Assembly (NCBI GenBank): GCA_903813345.2
Contig: CAIIXF020000008.1
Coordinates: 29,390,005 to 29,454,004, forward strand
DNA from: Owenia fusiformis
Taxonomy: Eukaryota > Annelida > Polychaeta > Sabellida > Oweniidae
DNA: 64,000 nt
Direction of reading: 5' to 3'
The translations under genes were made by a program, and so were the position numbers. Numbering within the stretch: the stretch's first letter is position 1; every line of letters starts with the position of its first letter. The notes under the pieces were generated by a model that ran no database searches, was not told the origin of the DNA, and saw only the letters and a list, made by a program, of their open reading frames with translations. Shown one piece after another: positions 35,110-46,705 of the stretch.

Positions 35110-36110
35110 ATCATACTAATTGGGTCGGTGGTCATGCAAGGTCAGGATCATCTAAGGGTCAAAGGTCAATATCTAGGAATTGCCTTTTTAAGACCCCTGG
35201 TCTGTGCTGTGACCCTTGAAGTAATTAAGTAACCTGAGGTCAAGGTCAACTTTATTGGTCATCCCAAGGTCAAAGGTCAATATCTTGGTATTTGGCGTTT
35301 TAATGCATCCGGGGACTATAATGACCCTTGTTGATCCATTATTAGGTAACCTGAGGTCAATGTCATTCCTTGGGATGTGCTGTGACCCTTGGTGACCAAG
35401 GGTAAGGTCACCTGAGGTCAATGTCATTCATAGGCCAAAGGTTAATATCTAGGTATTCATTGATTAGCTGACCTGAGGTCAACGTCAGTGTTTATGAATC
35501 AAGGTCATCTCAAGGTCAAACGTGAATATCTAAGTATCTGGCGTTTGTTTTAATTACCTTTAGAGTGCTATGACCATTGACGACCCAATATTAGGTGTCC
35601 TGCGGTCAAGGTCATACCGTCAATATCTAGGTATTTGGAGTTTAAAGACCCTTGGGGCTGTTGTGACCCTTGGCGACCCATGATTAGGTGACCTGAGGTC
35701 AAGGTAAATGTAAATGGGTCAATGTCATCTCAAGGTCAAAGGTCAATATCTAAGTATTTGATATTATAAGGACCTTGGCAGCTGTGGCTCTTGGTTATCA
35801 TTGATTGGGTGACCTGAGGTCAAGGTCATTCTAGGGTCAATGGCTGATATTTATTTTGAGTTAAGACCCTGGGGGCTGCTGTGACCCTTGGCGACCCATG
35901 ATACGGTGAACTACCTTAAGGCCAAAGGTCGATATCTAAGTATTTGATTTTTTAAGACACTTAAGGATAATGTTACCCCTGGCGACTCATATTTAGGTGA
36001 CCTTAGGTCAAAGTCAATGTTTGTGGGTCAAGGTCATCTCACTGTCAAAGGTTAATATGTATGTATTTGGAGTTTCAAGGCCTTTGGAGAAGTTCACTTC
36101 AATTAAAGAA
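35110..36110 (+). repeat. AGGTCA-rich minisatellite, unit about 120 bp
   Basis: About eight degenerate units run in the order TTAGGTGACCTGAGGTCAAG, GTCATCTCAAGGTCAAAGG, TCAATATCTAGGTATTTGG and TTTAAGACCCTTGG ... GTGACCCTTGGCGACCCATG. CTGAGGTCA landmarks lie near 35235, 35350, 35411, 35472, 35691 and 35812, showing shortened units. Each unit holds several AGGTCA hexamers arranged as AAGGTCAAAGGTCA and TGACCTGAGGTCA. No protein frame. Confidence 0.85.
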
Positions 36111-36389
36111 TCAGTCAAGGTTAAACCATCAATAAATACAGGTATTTAGCATTTTATGGGGGCTGCTGACATGTGGGGACTGCTGTGACCCTTGATGAGT
36201 CTTGCGAACGGGAAATAAACCATCGGATACACAGAGGATATCCTATAATCTATAAGAGATGATTCTTAATTCACTAATCTGATGTCAATATTCAAATGAT
36301 TATCAAATATCAATATCTATGAGTGGATAAAAATATGATATATCCTTACAAAATACCAAGAGATCCATTAAAATAGTATGGTATTATTT

Positions 36390-37060
36390 GCATTATTCCA
36401 TAATAACATGTTTTCCCCCGGAAAATAACGGGGAATAGAATTGATATTCAAAAAATCCTGTATCAGATCCCGTATCAGCCAAAATCCAGTATCAGCAAAA
36501 ATCGCGTCTCGGATTCAGTATCAGAACTAATTTCTCTTCAGTTTAATTTTAGAAAGTTATTATAGAATAAATAGGTTATTGATGGTTGTGATGGAATATG
36601 GATTTTTTCCTTGAGAAAATATGATAAGGGCCTTGGAAAATATCATATTGACACTCAGGCTATCGCCCTCGGTCAATATTATTTTTTCCTTGGTCAATAT
36701 CATATTTTCCCTCGGAATAGAATTCATATTCCATCCCTTCCATTGAATAACCTCTATTTATTCCATTATAACATGTTTTCCCTGGGAAATAAACAGGGAA
36801 TAGAATTGATATTCAAAAAATCCTATATCAGATCAGCCAAAATCCCCTATCAGATCCTGTATTGAATCCCGTCAGCCAAATATATGTTATTTACTGAGAG
36901 GGATTGAATATGGGTTTTATTCCGAGGGACAATATGATATTGACCAAGGGAGCGCAATATCATATTTTCCGAGGAATAAAACACATATTCAATCCCGACC
37001 AGAAATAACTGATTTATTCCAGGGTTTACGGAAAACACCGACCGCCGACCACCGACCATT
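36390..37060. repeat. Palindrome-rich duplicated block
   Basis: AACATGTTTTCCC...GGGAATAGAATTGATATTC occurs twice (36405-36455 and 36770-36815), each with following GTATCAG phrases. Between and after, AATATCATATT with CCTCGG / CCGAGG phrases is written in both orientations (36630-36720, 36890-37005). No gene. Confidence 0.6.
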
Positions 37061-37095
37061 CACTCTCCATAGTTGGGCCAGTTGGGTACATGTGT

Positions 37096-37245
37096 CAATA
37101 CGATTTTTATTCCTTCATATTTCCCTGGGAAAACAGTAGTAAATTGGAATAAAATCCCGAAACGAAAAAACTATTAATACGGGATTTTATTCCAATTTTA
37201 ACTACTGTTTTCCCAGGGAAATATGAAGGAATAAAAATCGTATTG
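37096..37245. repeat. Near-perfect 64-bp-stem hairpin
   Basis: Left arm 37096-37159 (CAATACGATTTTTATTCC ... AATAAAATCCCG) and right arm 37180-37245 are reverse complements except for about two bases, around a 20-base loop. The arm contains TTTCCCTGGGAAAA, itself palindromic. It sits between the arms of the large inverted repeat. Confidence 0.9.
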
Positions 37246-37516
37246 AATCGTATTACATGAAAAAATCGTATTGCTCTGGGAAAAATCGTAATCCAAATCC
37301 AATTCATTGTTGAGTATGTACTCTCAAAGGGAAAGGAGAAGTGATAACAGTTACCAATTGATTTATAAAAGGACTTCAAGTGTTATTTCTAGTCATCATT
37401 TTTCATGTTTTAACAGTTATATACATGTTATGTACATATTCTCAATATTTCCAAAATTGTTTATTGTTTTTACATCCATCAGGTGATTTTTGTGGTATAT
37501 GTTACTCTTGACCTCG

Positions 37517-38689
37517 GAAGAGATATCATCCTTGCGATATTCCCCATATCAAATCCCTCCTTGTAAATAATTACTGATCCCCCTCCATTTACTTGGTTTT
37601 TTTGTACTAAATAATAGATATGTCTTTTATCTATGGCTATTGAAAATGGGATGATATTGTTTCTTGCCAAAAGTTATTTTGGAAAAAACCTTCTGTCAGT
37701 TTTAGGGTCAATGTTTGAACTTGATTATTTAAGAGCTAAATGCACGAATAATGACTAAAAGCTATTATTAAATTACAATTCACAATGAATATACATGCAG
37801 TTATCTGCTAGATATTTTTTAAATATGTTTACAAAAAGAAATGTGGTACTTTGAATAAACATTAAGATCCGACAGAAAATGATAATTCTATTCAACTAAA
37901 CACATGGATATGTGATTACTCTGACTTTTTGTGGCAATTATGTCAGTTATGACGTCATAATTAAAACGCTTGTGGGCTATTTTGTATAAATTATACTTTA
38001 TTAAATAGGTAAATGCATTACCTTTTATTTGATACCAAACATTTAATCATCTGACGAGAAATGAAAATGATACCTCAAGATAAAACATACCTCGAACCTT
38101 CTTTTTTGTTGATATTTCTTTCAAAAAGGTTAGTTTCAAAACAATTTTTGTTTGTGCATGTTACACCATTTGGTCTCATAAAACATCTATTGGACCGAAA
38201 TGGCACATTGCATACATCATTTTAAAGCTGCTATCATACTCTTTCAAATTGATATGAAAAGTGGGAAGAATACATCATGATTTTAAATAATGGGACCTTT
38301 ATATAGGTACATAACCGATTTTTACATTAAAATCTTTTGAAAATTGTCAGTTATGACGTCACAATTGCTATGTTAACGAGCTAGTTTACATACTTCATAC
38401 CTCATTGTAAAGGTGGCATCATAAGCTTTCATTTGATACCCATATCATAAATATCTGATGATTAATAAAAAAGATACATGCAAATACATGTTTTTCATTA
38501 ATAATGCTTGTTAAAAATGGTTGTTATTTATAACGCCCGTTTCCATAGCAACGGCCCGAGTGAAAATTTTATTTTTCCTTGAATTCCTAAAGTATGGTAT
38601 TGGGGCTTTCCAATGATACCAAAATTTCGGTGGGGGTCAAAAAAAATATTAAACTCCCATTTATATCTGAATTCCTACTCGTCTACAAG
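37517..38689 (-). repeat. Right arm of the 1.2-kb inverted repeat with two CRE octamers
   Basis: Reverse complement of 30299-31480. Perfect TGACGTCA octamers lie at 37950-37957 and 38354-38361, mirroring those in the left arm. The outer boundary CCTACTCGTCTACAAG ends near 38689. Confidence 0.8.
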
Positions 38690-40070
38690 ACTTACATGTA
38701 TGACTGGCACAATCGTCACCATGTTATCAAGTATTTTTATGGAGACCCTATCTGTTGCAAGACCTATGCCTGGCACAACCGTCACCATGTTATTAAGTAA
38801 TTTTAAGTTTCGCAAGGATCCTGCCATGACCGTGGAAGTGTTATCGTGATAGCCTGGTATCACAGTGACAATGCTATATTATATCGCATGGTCTGTCATG
38901 ACCGTGGTATACCGTGACAATACTATACTATATTGCAAGGCCTGACATGACCGTGGTAATGTTAAAGCCTGATATGACGGTGACAATGGTTACAAGGCCT
39001 GTCATGACCATCATAATGTTAAAGCCTGATATGACCATGACAATGGTTGCAAGGCCTGTCATGACTGTGGTAATGTTAAAGCACAATATGACCGTGACAA
39101 TGGTTATATTAGTGACATTTAGTAGCATGAGAATACTGTAATCGAAAACGTCATCATTTATCTACCTTAAATATGTAAATCTAGGATACTACTACTACTT
39201 TAACTCATAATTCATTTCCACAAACTATAATTCTAATCTCATTCAAGAACGTGAACATTGTCACAGTTATATCAGGCTTTAACATTACCACGGTCATGAC
39301 AGGCCTTGCAATATAATATAGCATTGGCACGGTTATACCAGGCTTTCACGATAACAATACCACGGTCATGGCAGGATCCTTGCGAAACCTAAAAACACTT
39401 AATAACATGTCGACGGTTGTGCCAGGCATAAGTCTTGCAATAGATAGCATGTGTTTTTATGTTGCACAATGATCCTGCCATGACCGTGGTAGTGTTATCG
39501 TGAAAGCCTGGTATAACCTTGACAATGTAATATTATATTGCAAGGCCAGTGTCATGACCGTGGTAATGTTAAACCCTGATATGACCGCGACAGTGCTTTA
39601 TTATAAATAAGGCCTGATATGACTGTGACAATGTTTCTCGTTCTTGAATGAGATTAAAATTATAGTGTTCGGAAATGAATTATGAGTTAAATGATTCTAA
39701 AATTTTATGTATCGATGTGCGTGAGTACCATGTTCATGTATAGAAGTCTAGATTCACATATTTAAGGTAGTTAATCATTCTATGAAATTTGCAATGCTAC
39801 TAAATGCTATTTAATATAACCATTGTCACAGTCATATTGTGCTTTAACATTACCACGGTCGTGACAGGCCTTGCAACCATTGCGACTGTCATATCAGGCT
39901 TAAACATTACCACAGTCATGACAGGCCTTGCAATATAATATAGCATTGTCACGGTTATACCAGGCTTTCACGATAATACCACCACGACCATGGCAAGATC
40001 CTTGCGAAACTTAAGAACACTTAATAACATGGTGACAGTTGTGCTAGGCATAAGTCTTGCAATAGATAGC
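38690..40070. repeat. Strand-switching minisatellite (CATGACCGTGGTAATGTTA type)
   Basis: Units such as GCCTGATATGACCGTGACAA and AAGGCCTGTCATGACCGTGG run on the plus strand at 38700-39110 and 39465-39630, and on the minus strand at 39255-39460 and 39820-40070. Spacers at 39170-39250 and 39640-39800 (AATTCATTTCC...CAAGAACGTG and inverse) also mirror one another. The whole forms alternating inverted repeats. No gene. Confidence 0.8.
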
Positions 40071-40393
40071 ATGTGTGCTTCTCTGCCATAGTATTTTCAA
40101 AAAGATACATTGTAACATGGCTGAAATTCATTATAAGAGGGCACAGGGTTATTGCACAAAAAAAACTAAATAATCTGAAATATCCAAATGTCATTCATGT
40201 ACAATATCAATATACTTTTCCAAATATTATTGCACAATGGTCTCCTGATTTCTTATTTTTGGGGACGGGACCACGGACGGGCTGTCCAAAAATTCAAGTA
40301 AAAATGTCAATCAGAATCAGTATTGTCGAGTTCCCTAAGAGATCTCTTGTCTTAACTTATGTCTTAACTTATGTTTAAGCTTATCTCCATAAT

Positions 40394-40560
40394 GTGGAGT
40401 TGATCAGCCAGCCACCCAGCAAGCCAGCCATCCAGCCACCCAGCAAGCCAGCCAGCAAGCCACTTACTCAGTCACTTAGTAAGTCACTTACTTCCTTAGT
40501 CATTATCTCACTCTCAATCAGAAGTTCAGTAACTCATTCACTCTCTCAATCAGTCTCTCT
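40394..40560 (+). repeat. CAGC/AGTC low-complexity repeat
   Basis: CCAGCCACCCAGCAAGCCAG passes gradually into AGTCACTTA and CTCTCAATCAGT phrases. The Pro-Ser-Lys rich frame across it is a by-product of the repeat. Confidence 0.8.
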
Positions 40561-41330
40561 ATGTGAGAGTTCATATGTTGGAATATTGATTGAAATAATC
40601 CTACTTCATTTGGAATTATTCACAATTGCTGTTTTCTACTTTTTGAGTTTAAAAGAGGAATCTAGTATAATAATTTGAGTTTTTTAGAGATCTGTTAATT
40701 TCAACAAATGAATGGATTAATAGAGAGAAACATGTGAATCCATTGAGGATTGCATCAAAATACCAAGCATACATACTCAAACTTAGCAAGAGCTGCTCAA
40801 ATGTTTTAGATCTAAATTATGAACCCCATTTTGTACTTTCAGAAGATGAATGTATGTCTGAGATGCGATGTCCTGGTGTTTAAGAAGAGGAAATGTACTA
40901 TTATGTGAGTATTAAAAATATATATTCATTCTGAATTTTCCAACATTTCCAAGAGTTTTCATAAGCCATGATTCTTAATAATCACAACCTTTATGTTGAT
41001 TTAATGTACTCTTTGGGTGTGCCTTAGTCCTTGATGTGTCCACCTTTCTTTTGAATGTATTGTTAGAAAGATATTTGTGTGCAATGATGATATGGAAATG
41101 ATGACTGCATAAGGTTGCAGAGATTTTTGGGAAGATGTTCTCAGCTTGGCAACTCAACACTATTCAGTACATCTTTTAAAACTAAAAAATGGAGAGAGCT
41201 GTTAAATGTGATGTTGATTTTTTTATAAATCAGATGGTTTCCATAAAGTCATGTTATTTTAAGTCATGTTTTTAATTGATCTGCATTTGTAACCATTAAT
41301 TAAAGACCACAGTTTCTTCTATTTAATAGC
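40561..41330. other. No supported gene; one possible small exon
   Basis: A TGTACTTTCAG acceptor at 40831-40841 and a downstream GTGAGT donor near 40903 would define a 60-base exon in frame with KMNVCLRCDV. I cannot link it to the spectrin-repeat exons further on, so it remains a guess. Confidence 0.2.
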
Positions 41331-41992
41331 ATATTCAGTGTTCTCCCTAATTTTTCAAAAGTGAGCGGTAAAATTTTGAATGAAAATTAATGGGTGGTGA
41401 CAGTATTATTACAGTGGTGCAAAATTAAATAAAAAAGTGCCTTAAAAAAATCGGCTATTACAAACAGTAACAGAGTAAAGTTGCAAATTACTTAATTCCA
41501 CTCATTAATAACGAATAGTATCAGTTATAAGTTCTTTGAATTCTATATGTTATTTTCTATCAATATAGCTAGCTTCAATTAAATCATCTGAAAAAGCTCA
41601 AGCTAAATCCCCATTTACACAATGTTGAAAAACCTTTAAAGATTAAAAATTCATTTACTCTTTTAAGTGTCACAATTTTAATGTTAAATCACAATCAATA
41701 TGTCAATAGGTTCATTTAATTAGATGCAACTGGCAGTGATCTCCCCAGCATAAAGCAAGATGGGCGCAGCAACCACCTGAAAATATGCTTGCACCCACCT
41801 GAAAATCAGTTTGCACCCACATAAAAATGAAAAAAATCATTGGCATATCTCACCAATTTTTGTCTAAATTGTGAAAATGAGAGTTTTTGCACCCACCTGA
41901 GTGCCACCCACTGAGATTAATTATGCAAATATACTCTAAGGCATTCAGTGATCTCCCCAGCATTATTTTTCAAGCGGGGGGGGGGGGGGGGG
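41331..41992. mobile_element. Ends of CAGTG-type non-autonomous elements
   Basis: CAGTGTTCTCCC at 41337, CAGTGATCTCCCCAGCAT at 41734 and again at 41947 lie in direct orientation. A TTGCACCCACCTGAAAAT-rich body at 41760-41920 recurs at 43840-44000. The block ends in a run of about 20 G at 41975-41994. CAGTG...CCC ends resemble hAT-type MITEs. Confidence 0.5.
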
Positions 41993-42686
41993 GGTTATCA
42001 AGTGTTCCTGAGTTACTGAGTTTAATTATCAACTCACAAATTTGTGGAAAGGATGAGTCTGGATATATGCCCTTTTGGTCCCTCAGTTAAATGTATGTGA
42101 TAAGTATATTTAATTATTTTTCAAATTTTGAATTTCCCGCCAGTTTAATTTGAAGGGGGAAAAACAAGATAGCTGCCATTTGATGTAAGAAATATCAGAA
42201 CAAAAGTAGCTTCACTTTCACAATGAGCAATGATATTTTCACAATGAGCACAGTTTTCTGGTTTAGGTTTAGACATATTACTCCCCCATCCATTCACCCC
42301 CCCCCCTCTGTTCAATTTTGATTGTAGTTTATATTAGAATTACTTTAATTAGCCAGCAATGACATTCTTTTTGTGATAATATAAGTTTTGTCAAAATAAT
42401 CCCTGACATGACATGTTATGACATCATCCTGAAACACTTAACTAGTCTTTACCAAAGCTTTAAACACTTGTTGTTCAATTAGGATCAATTATTTTTTTCA
42501 TTAGAGGTCCAAACAAGATGTATAATGTTTTATTTCCAGACTGCATCAAGAGAGATGATAGTGTATGGATCAGAGCTTGACTCTTTGAGTGAGAATGGGT
42601 GGAGCCTATCAGTAAGCACATCTAACACCAGAGTAGCCAACCTTGCCTCACAGATAATTTCCAGGTATTTTACAAAGATCTGTTAT

Positions 42687-43175
42687 CACTGGTAACCCAC
42701 TCCGAATGTCCAAGGTACGATTTTTCTTTTTTCCTTATTTCACACATTATAGGCAGAATTACCACAACATTTTTATAACAAACCGACAACATATATCTAT
42801 CACATATGTTTAAGAAAATGTACATATTTGCGAACAAGTAGTTCAGAAGACAACTGAATCGTCATTTTAATTCCTCACTTAAGTTACAGAAACAATATTT
42901 TGAAAAACAGTTAAGATGTGCACTTTTAACGAATATCATTTCTGTAACTAAAGTGAGGAATTAAATCGACGATTCTGTTGTCTTCCGAGCTATTTTTTCA
43001 CAAACATGTACCTTTTCTAAAACATGATACACGTTTGTGTGAAAAAATGTCGTGGGGATTCTGCCTACAACGCGTGAAATTAGGAAAAAAGAAATATCAT
43101 ACCTTCGACGTTCCAACATTTTGTTACCGAAACGAACCTTTTCGGTAACCATCGTAATCGAGTGGATCACCAGTG
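42687..43175. mobile_element. Foldback MITE family G, copy 1, in a pseudogene intron
   Basis: The ends are CACTGGTAACCCACTC and the inverse GAGTGGATCACCAGTG, flanked by a perfect TGTTAT duplication (42681-42686, 43176-43181). The halves mirror: TTTCACACATTATAGGCAGA with ATTCTGCCTACAACGCGTGAA, and TTAATTCCTCACTT with AAGTGAGGAATTAA. Copy 2 is at 53541-53970. Confidence 0.8.
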
Positions 43176-44029
43176 TGTTATTAATATTTTGGATATAAAA
43201 ATGTGTAAAATTGCAATATTAACACAATATTACTAAATAATTCTTGTTTTATATTCTCACTTTTTTGATGAATATGGAGTGCATTTAAAGACAACTAGCT
43301 TCAAACCCTCACAAAACTACATGCAACTGGGTCTTAGTCATCATAAAAACATGTCATTCCTCAAACACAATGAGTAACACTTAATTGTCCTATCTGTAGG
43401 TACCATGCACTAGTTAGTAGCTGTAAGAAACAGTGTATGAAACAGGAAAAGGCTGTGATTGAACATGAGGGCTATGGAAGACTATACAAGGCTTTGTAAC
43501 AGAGCCTAGATGACCTCGAGGCCAAACTTAGAAGCAATACATTCACACAGGGGGACAGATCACCTGTGCATGCTAAATTACAGAATGTCCAGGTATGTTC
43601 AATGAAAGTCTGGATCTTTATTTCAATGAATAATTTTAATATTTAATTTCCAAATATTTTGTTATGTATCATTTCAGAACTTACTGTCCTACAAGGAAGA
43701 AGAAAATCATAATCTTAGAGCTAAATCACCCAAAGTTACATTAAATCACAAAGTCTCATATTTTATACACATCTCACTGACATTATCCACATATTTGTTC
43801 AAGTCACTGCCATATACAATGCATACAGTTATCTGCTCAGAATTAAAGCAAGAAGGCATAGCAACCACCTGAGAATTTTAAAACCAGCTTTATTTCATCT
43901 TCCTAAAAATTCATTTGCACCCACTTAAAAATGAGAAAAATAATGAAAAATGGGCATAGTTTTACCAGTTTTGGTCTGAATTGTGAAATGAGAATTTTGC
44001 ACCAACTTGATTAAAAATGCCTTATCTGG

Positions 44030-44248
44030 TGCCTGATAATTAAAATCCTGAAAATATGGCAAATTGCCATGTTTCTAGTTTTATAGTCACTTCAATTGAT
44101 TCAATGTAGCAATTTGTGACATTGATTTATAGGAATCAGATATATGATAATTATGTAAGTTTGGTCGATCTTTCCATTGATATATTAAACTTGATACCAT
44201 CTATTTTGATTTTGGCTGTAGAGGGGGGGGGACAGGGCTTATTTGACA
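44030..44248 (-). mobile_element. Partial copy of the 8663 mariner-type MITE
   Basis: Matches the reverse complement of the left third of 8663-9275: GGCAAATTGCCATGTTTCTA, TCAATTGAT, a GGTACC-region equivalent and a poly-G then GGGCTTATTTGACA. The final CCCTG is lost. It lies in the pseudogene intron before exon 3. Confidence 0.7.
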
Positions 44249-45025
44249 GTTAAGAATAGCATTTTAGAGTCATATTACCGTTTGAATTTTGGAAGCTACT
44301 CTAGCTTTATCAATATGCAAATCTAAAATTTTATGAATCATGTTTTCACAGAACACAAGTAATTCGCATATATCTTTTGAAGCTGACACTTATGAGTGAG
44401 AAAAGTTTGGTAGACAGAAGGAGGGAGAAATTCTCAGAGTTGCTGACACAGAGTGGTGACCCTCATTTTACCTGAGAGAAGAACCTTGTTGTTGAGAGAT
44501 ACCACATGCTTCTCGACAAAGTGGAGGTATGATCTACAGATACTTTATATGATGCACTGTTACATTGAGTAATTTTAATATTACTGGTACAAAAATAAAC
44601 TTCCAACATTGAGGATGAGTTGATTATAGGATCAATTGTCTTAGGGATGAGTTGTCTTGGGGATCAATTGACTTTGGGATGAGTTGGTTCTTGGCAACCA
44701 GTTGTCTTGGAAATCAGTTGTCATGGGGACTAATTGACCCTGCAATCTATCGTGTACAAATGTATATGTAAATCAGGGTGTTTGTTCTTGCAAATGGATA
44801 TCCATTTGATCTCATTTCTTTAATCTGATCTCTCTTTAAGGATTTATTAAGGGAATGTGACAATGTATTGTCAAACCACATATACCAAGAGGCACTGGAC
44901 CATGTCACAGAATGAATAGATGGAGAAACCACTGAACAACCTGGAGGGGGATAGGCACACCACACAAGCTCAATTACTCAAGGTAAATTTTGGGATATTT
45001 TACAGAATGAAGCCGAAATTATACA

Positions 45026-45150
45026 CAGGGTGTTCCATAAAAATTGTATTCCCACATACTTGAACCCTCAACCCTTATAAACAGATGTCTCAAAAGAAAT
45101 TGTAGAGATTATCCAAAGTTACATTTCTCTCTCATATGTACGAGTGAAGG
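45026..45150 (+). mobile_element. Solo CAGGGTG-type transposon end
   Basis: CAGGGTGTTCCATAAAAATT after an ACA, then sequence without a matching inverse end nearby. Lies in the intron between pseudogene exons 4 and 5. Confidence 0.4.
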
Positions 45151-45747
45151 TCTTCTTATTTGCTATTAAAAACCCTCTCGTAGTTATACAGTACAAATGT
45201 ATTTCTCTAATATATTTTACATTCAAAATATTACAAGTTCAATGCCAACGGAGAATGAAAAATGCAACTCATTTAAAATTATCAGGCGTAATTGCTCAGA
45301 TTATTAAAGCTCAAAGCTAAAACTAAAAGCAAACAAAGTGACTGTAAGTAAATGAAAGTATAATTTCTCCAAAAAGGATATTCCTGTACAAATAGAGGAT
45401 GGTCAGAGCCTGCTTCATACCATGCAGACACGGGGAGAGAAAACTCTGACAAATTTCTTGGTATTGGGTCGAGACACCATCCGGCAAAACCTTCACTACG
45501 ATTATGAAACTTTGACAAAACAACTCGCAGATACCAAGGGCACATTAGAGAGCTGTCTCCTGGAGTTGTCACAGTATGGTGACCGCACAGATCAGGTGAG
45601 AATGAGTACCTTTATTCCAAAAAGTTGGGAAATGATGCTTGCACTGATTTTGAGGAAAAACACTGAAGATTTTTTTCAGAGTCCAACAATTTATGCAATT
45701 TTTAAACTATCTCTTCATATGACTTGAAATAAGAAACAATTAAGGCA

Positions 45748-45860
45748 CAGGGTGAGCCAAAAATGTTATTCTAAACAAATGTTAAAAACTAAGTCATTCA
45801 GCATTGTTTAAGATCATATTTATCACCATTAAACCTTTTCAATTTTCTTCATCTTAGAAG
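45748..45860 (+). mobile_element. Solo left end of the CAGGGTGAGCC MITE family
   Basis: CAGGGTGAGCCAAAAATG, then AAACAAATGTTAAAAACTAA, GTCATTCAGCAT and CACCATTAAACC, in step with the left ends at 49518 and 52150. No right end found. Confidence 0.6.
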
Positions 45861-46124
45861 TATGGCTATATATTGTACTAAAACTGAAGGGATTTTAGAG
45901 TAGATCACAATTATGGTATTGTTTTTCTGATTCTTTTCTCAGAAAATTAAAAATGGCTGGAATAGGCCATAACTTAGAGATATTATACTACAATGATCTA
46001 TTTATTGAAGGGAAGAGTGCGATGGTAAATATTACATTGTGACTGTACAATTCATGATTTATATATGTTCGTTGGGATTCCCTACACCTTGGAGTTGCCA
46101 ATTTCTAGTTGTAAATTGTGAATT

Positions 46125-46705
46125 GTAGGTTCTACAACATGAGTCAGAACATCCCCAGGTTCTACAACAACATGATTCAGAACATCCCAAGGTGCTACAA
46201 CATGAGTCAGAACATCTATCACCAGGTTCTACAACATGAGTCAGAACATCACCAGGTTCTACAACATGAGTCAGAACATCCCAAGGTTCTACAACAACAT
46301 GAGTCAGAACATCCCAAGGTTCTACAACAACATGAGTCAGAACATCCCCAGGTTCTGCAACAACATGAGTCAGAATTTCCATCACCAAGTTCTACAACAA
46401 CATGAGTCAGAACATCCCCAGGTTCTACAACAACAGGAGTCAGAACATCATCAGGTTCTACAACAACATGAGTCAGAACATCCCAAGGTTCTACAACAAC
46501 ATGAGTCAGAACATCCCCAGGATCTACAACAACAGGAGTCAGAACATCATCAGGTTCTAAAACAACATGAGTCAGAATATCCATCACCAGGTTCTACAAC
46601 AACATGAGTCAGAACATACCAAGGTTCTACAACAAAATGCGTCAGAACATCATCAGGTTCTACAACAACCCGAGTCAGAACATCATCAGGTTCTACAACA
46701 TGAGT
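46125..46705 (+). repeat. 30-36-bp minisatellite with an AP-1 site in most units
   Basis: About 17 units of GTTCTACAACAACATGAGTC + AGAACATC + CCCAG/CACCAG. Twelve contain an exact TGAGTCA (for example 46203-46209); the others have TGATTCA, GGAGTCA, TGCGTCA or CGAGTCA. The 33-base spacing keeps frames open on both strands, giving an artefactual 11-residue repeat. Confidence 0.85.

Larger units (their letters stand above)
42540..45595 (+). pseudogene. Nesprin-like spectrin-repeat gene fragment, five exons
   Basis: Exons 42540-42664, 43400-43592, 44383-44526, 44841-44982 and 45377-45595 each have AG before and GT after, and their phases join (2/1, then 0/0 throughout). The joined reading is helical and spectrin-repeat-like: NTRVANLASQIISRYHALV, then KKQCMKQEKAVIEHEGY and LDDLEAKL; then VDRRREKFSELLTQSGDP and VVERYHMLLDKVE; then YQEALDHVTE and NLEGDRHTTQAQLLK; then LADTKGTLESCLLELSQY. 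The phrases and W/Y heptad spacing resemble nesprin (SYNE) repeats that tether the nucleus to actin. Defects: TAA in exon 2, TGA in exon 3, TGA plus a one-base shift in exon 4. Exons 1 and 5 are clean. Introns hold a foldback element and MITE pieces. Retained introns rule out a processed copy. A living gene with assembly errors is less likely, given three substitutions to stop. Confidence 0.7.

Noticed and set aside
40394-40678. Pro/Ser/Lys-rich 94-residue protein
   Set aside because: Encoded by a decaying CAGC/AGTC simple repeat.
46059-46607. Long overlapping frames on both strands with 11-residue repeats
   Set aside because: They are produced by a 33-base tandem repeat whose period is a multiple of three; both strands stay open equally and no start or splice context supports a protein.
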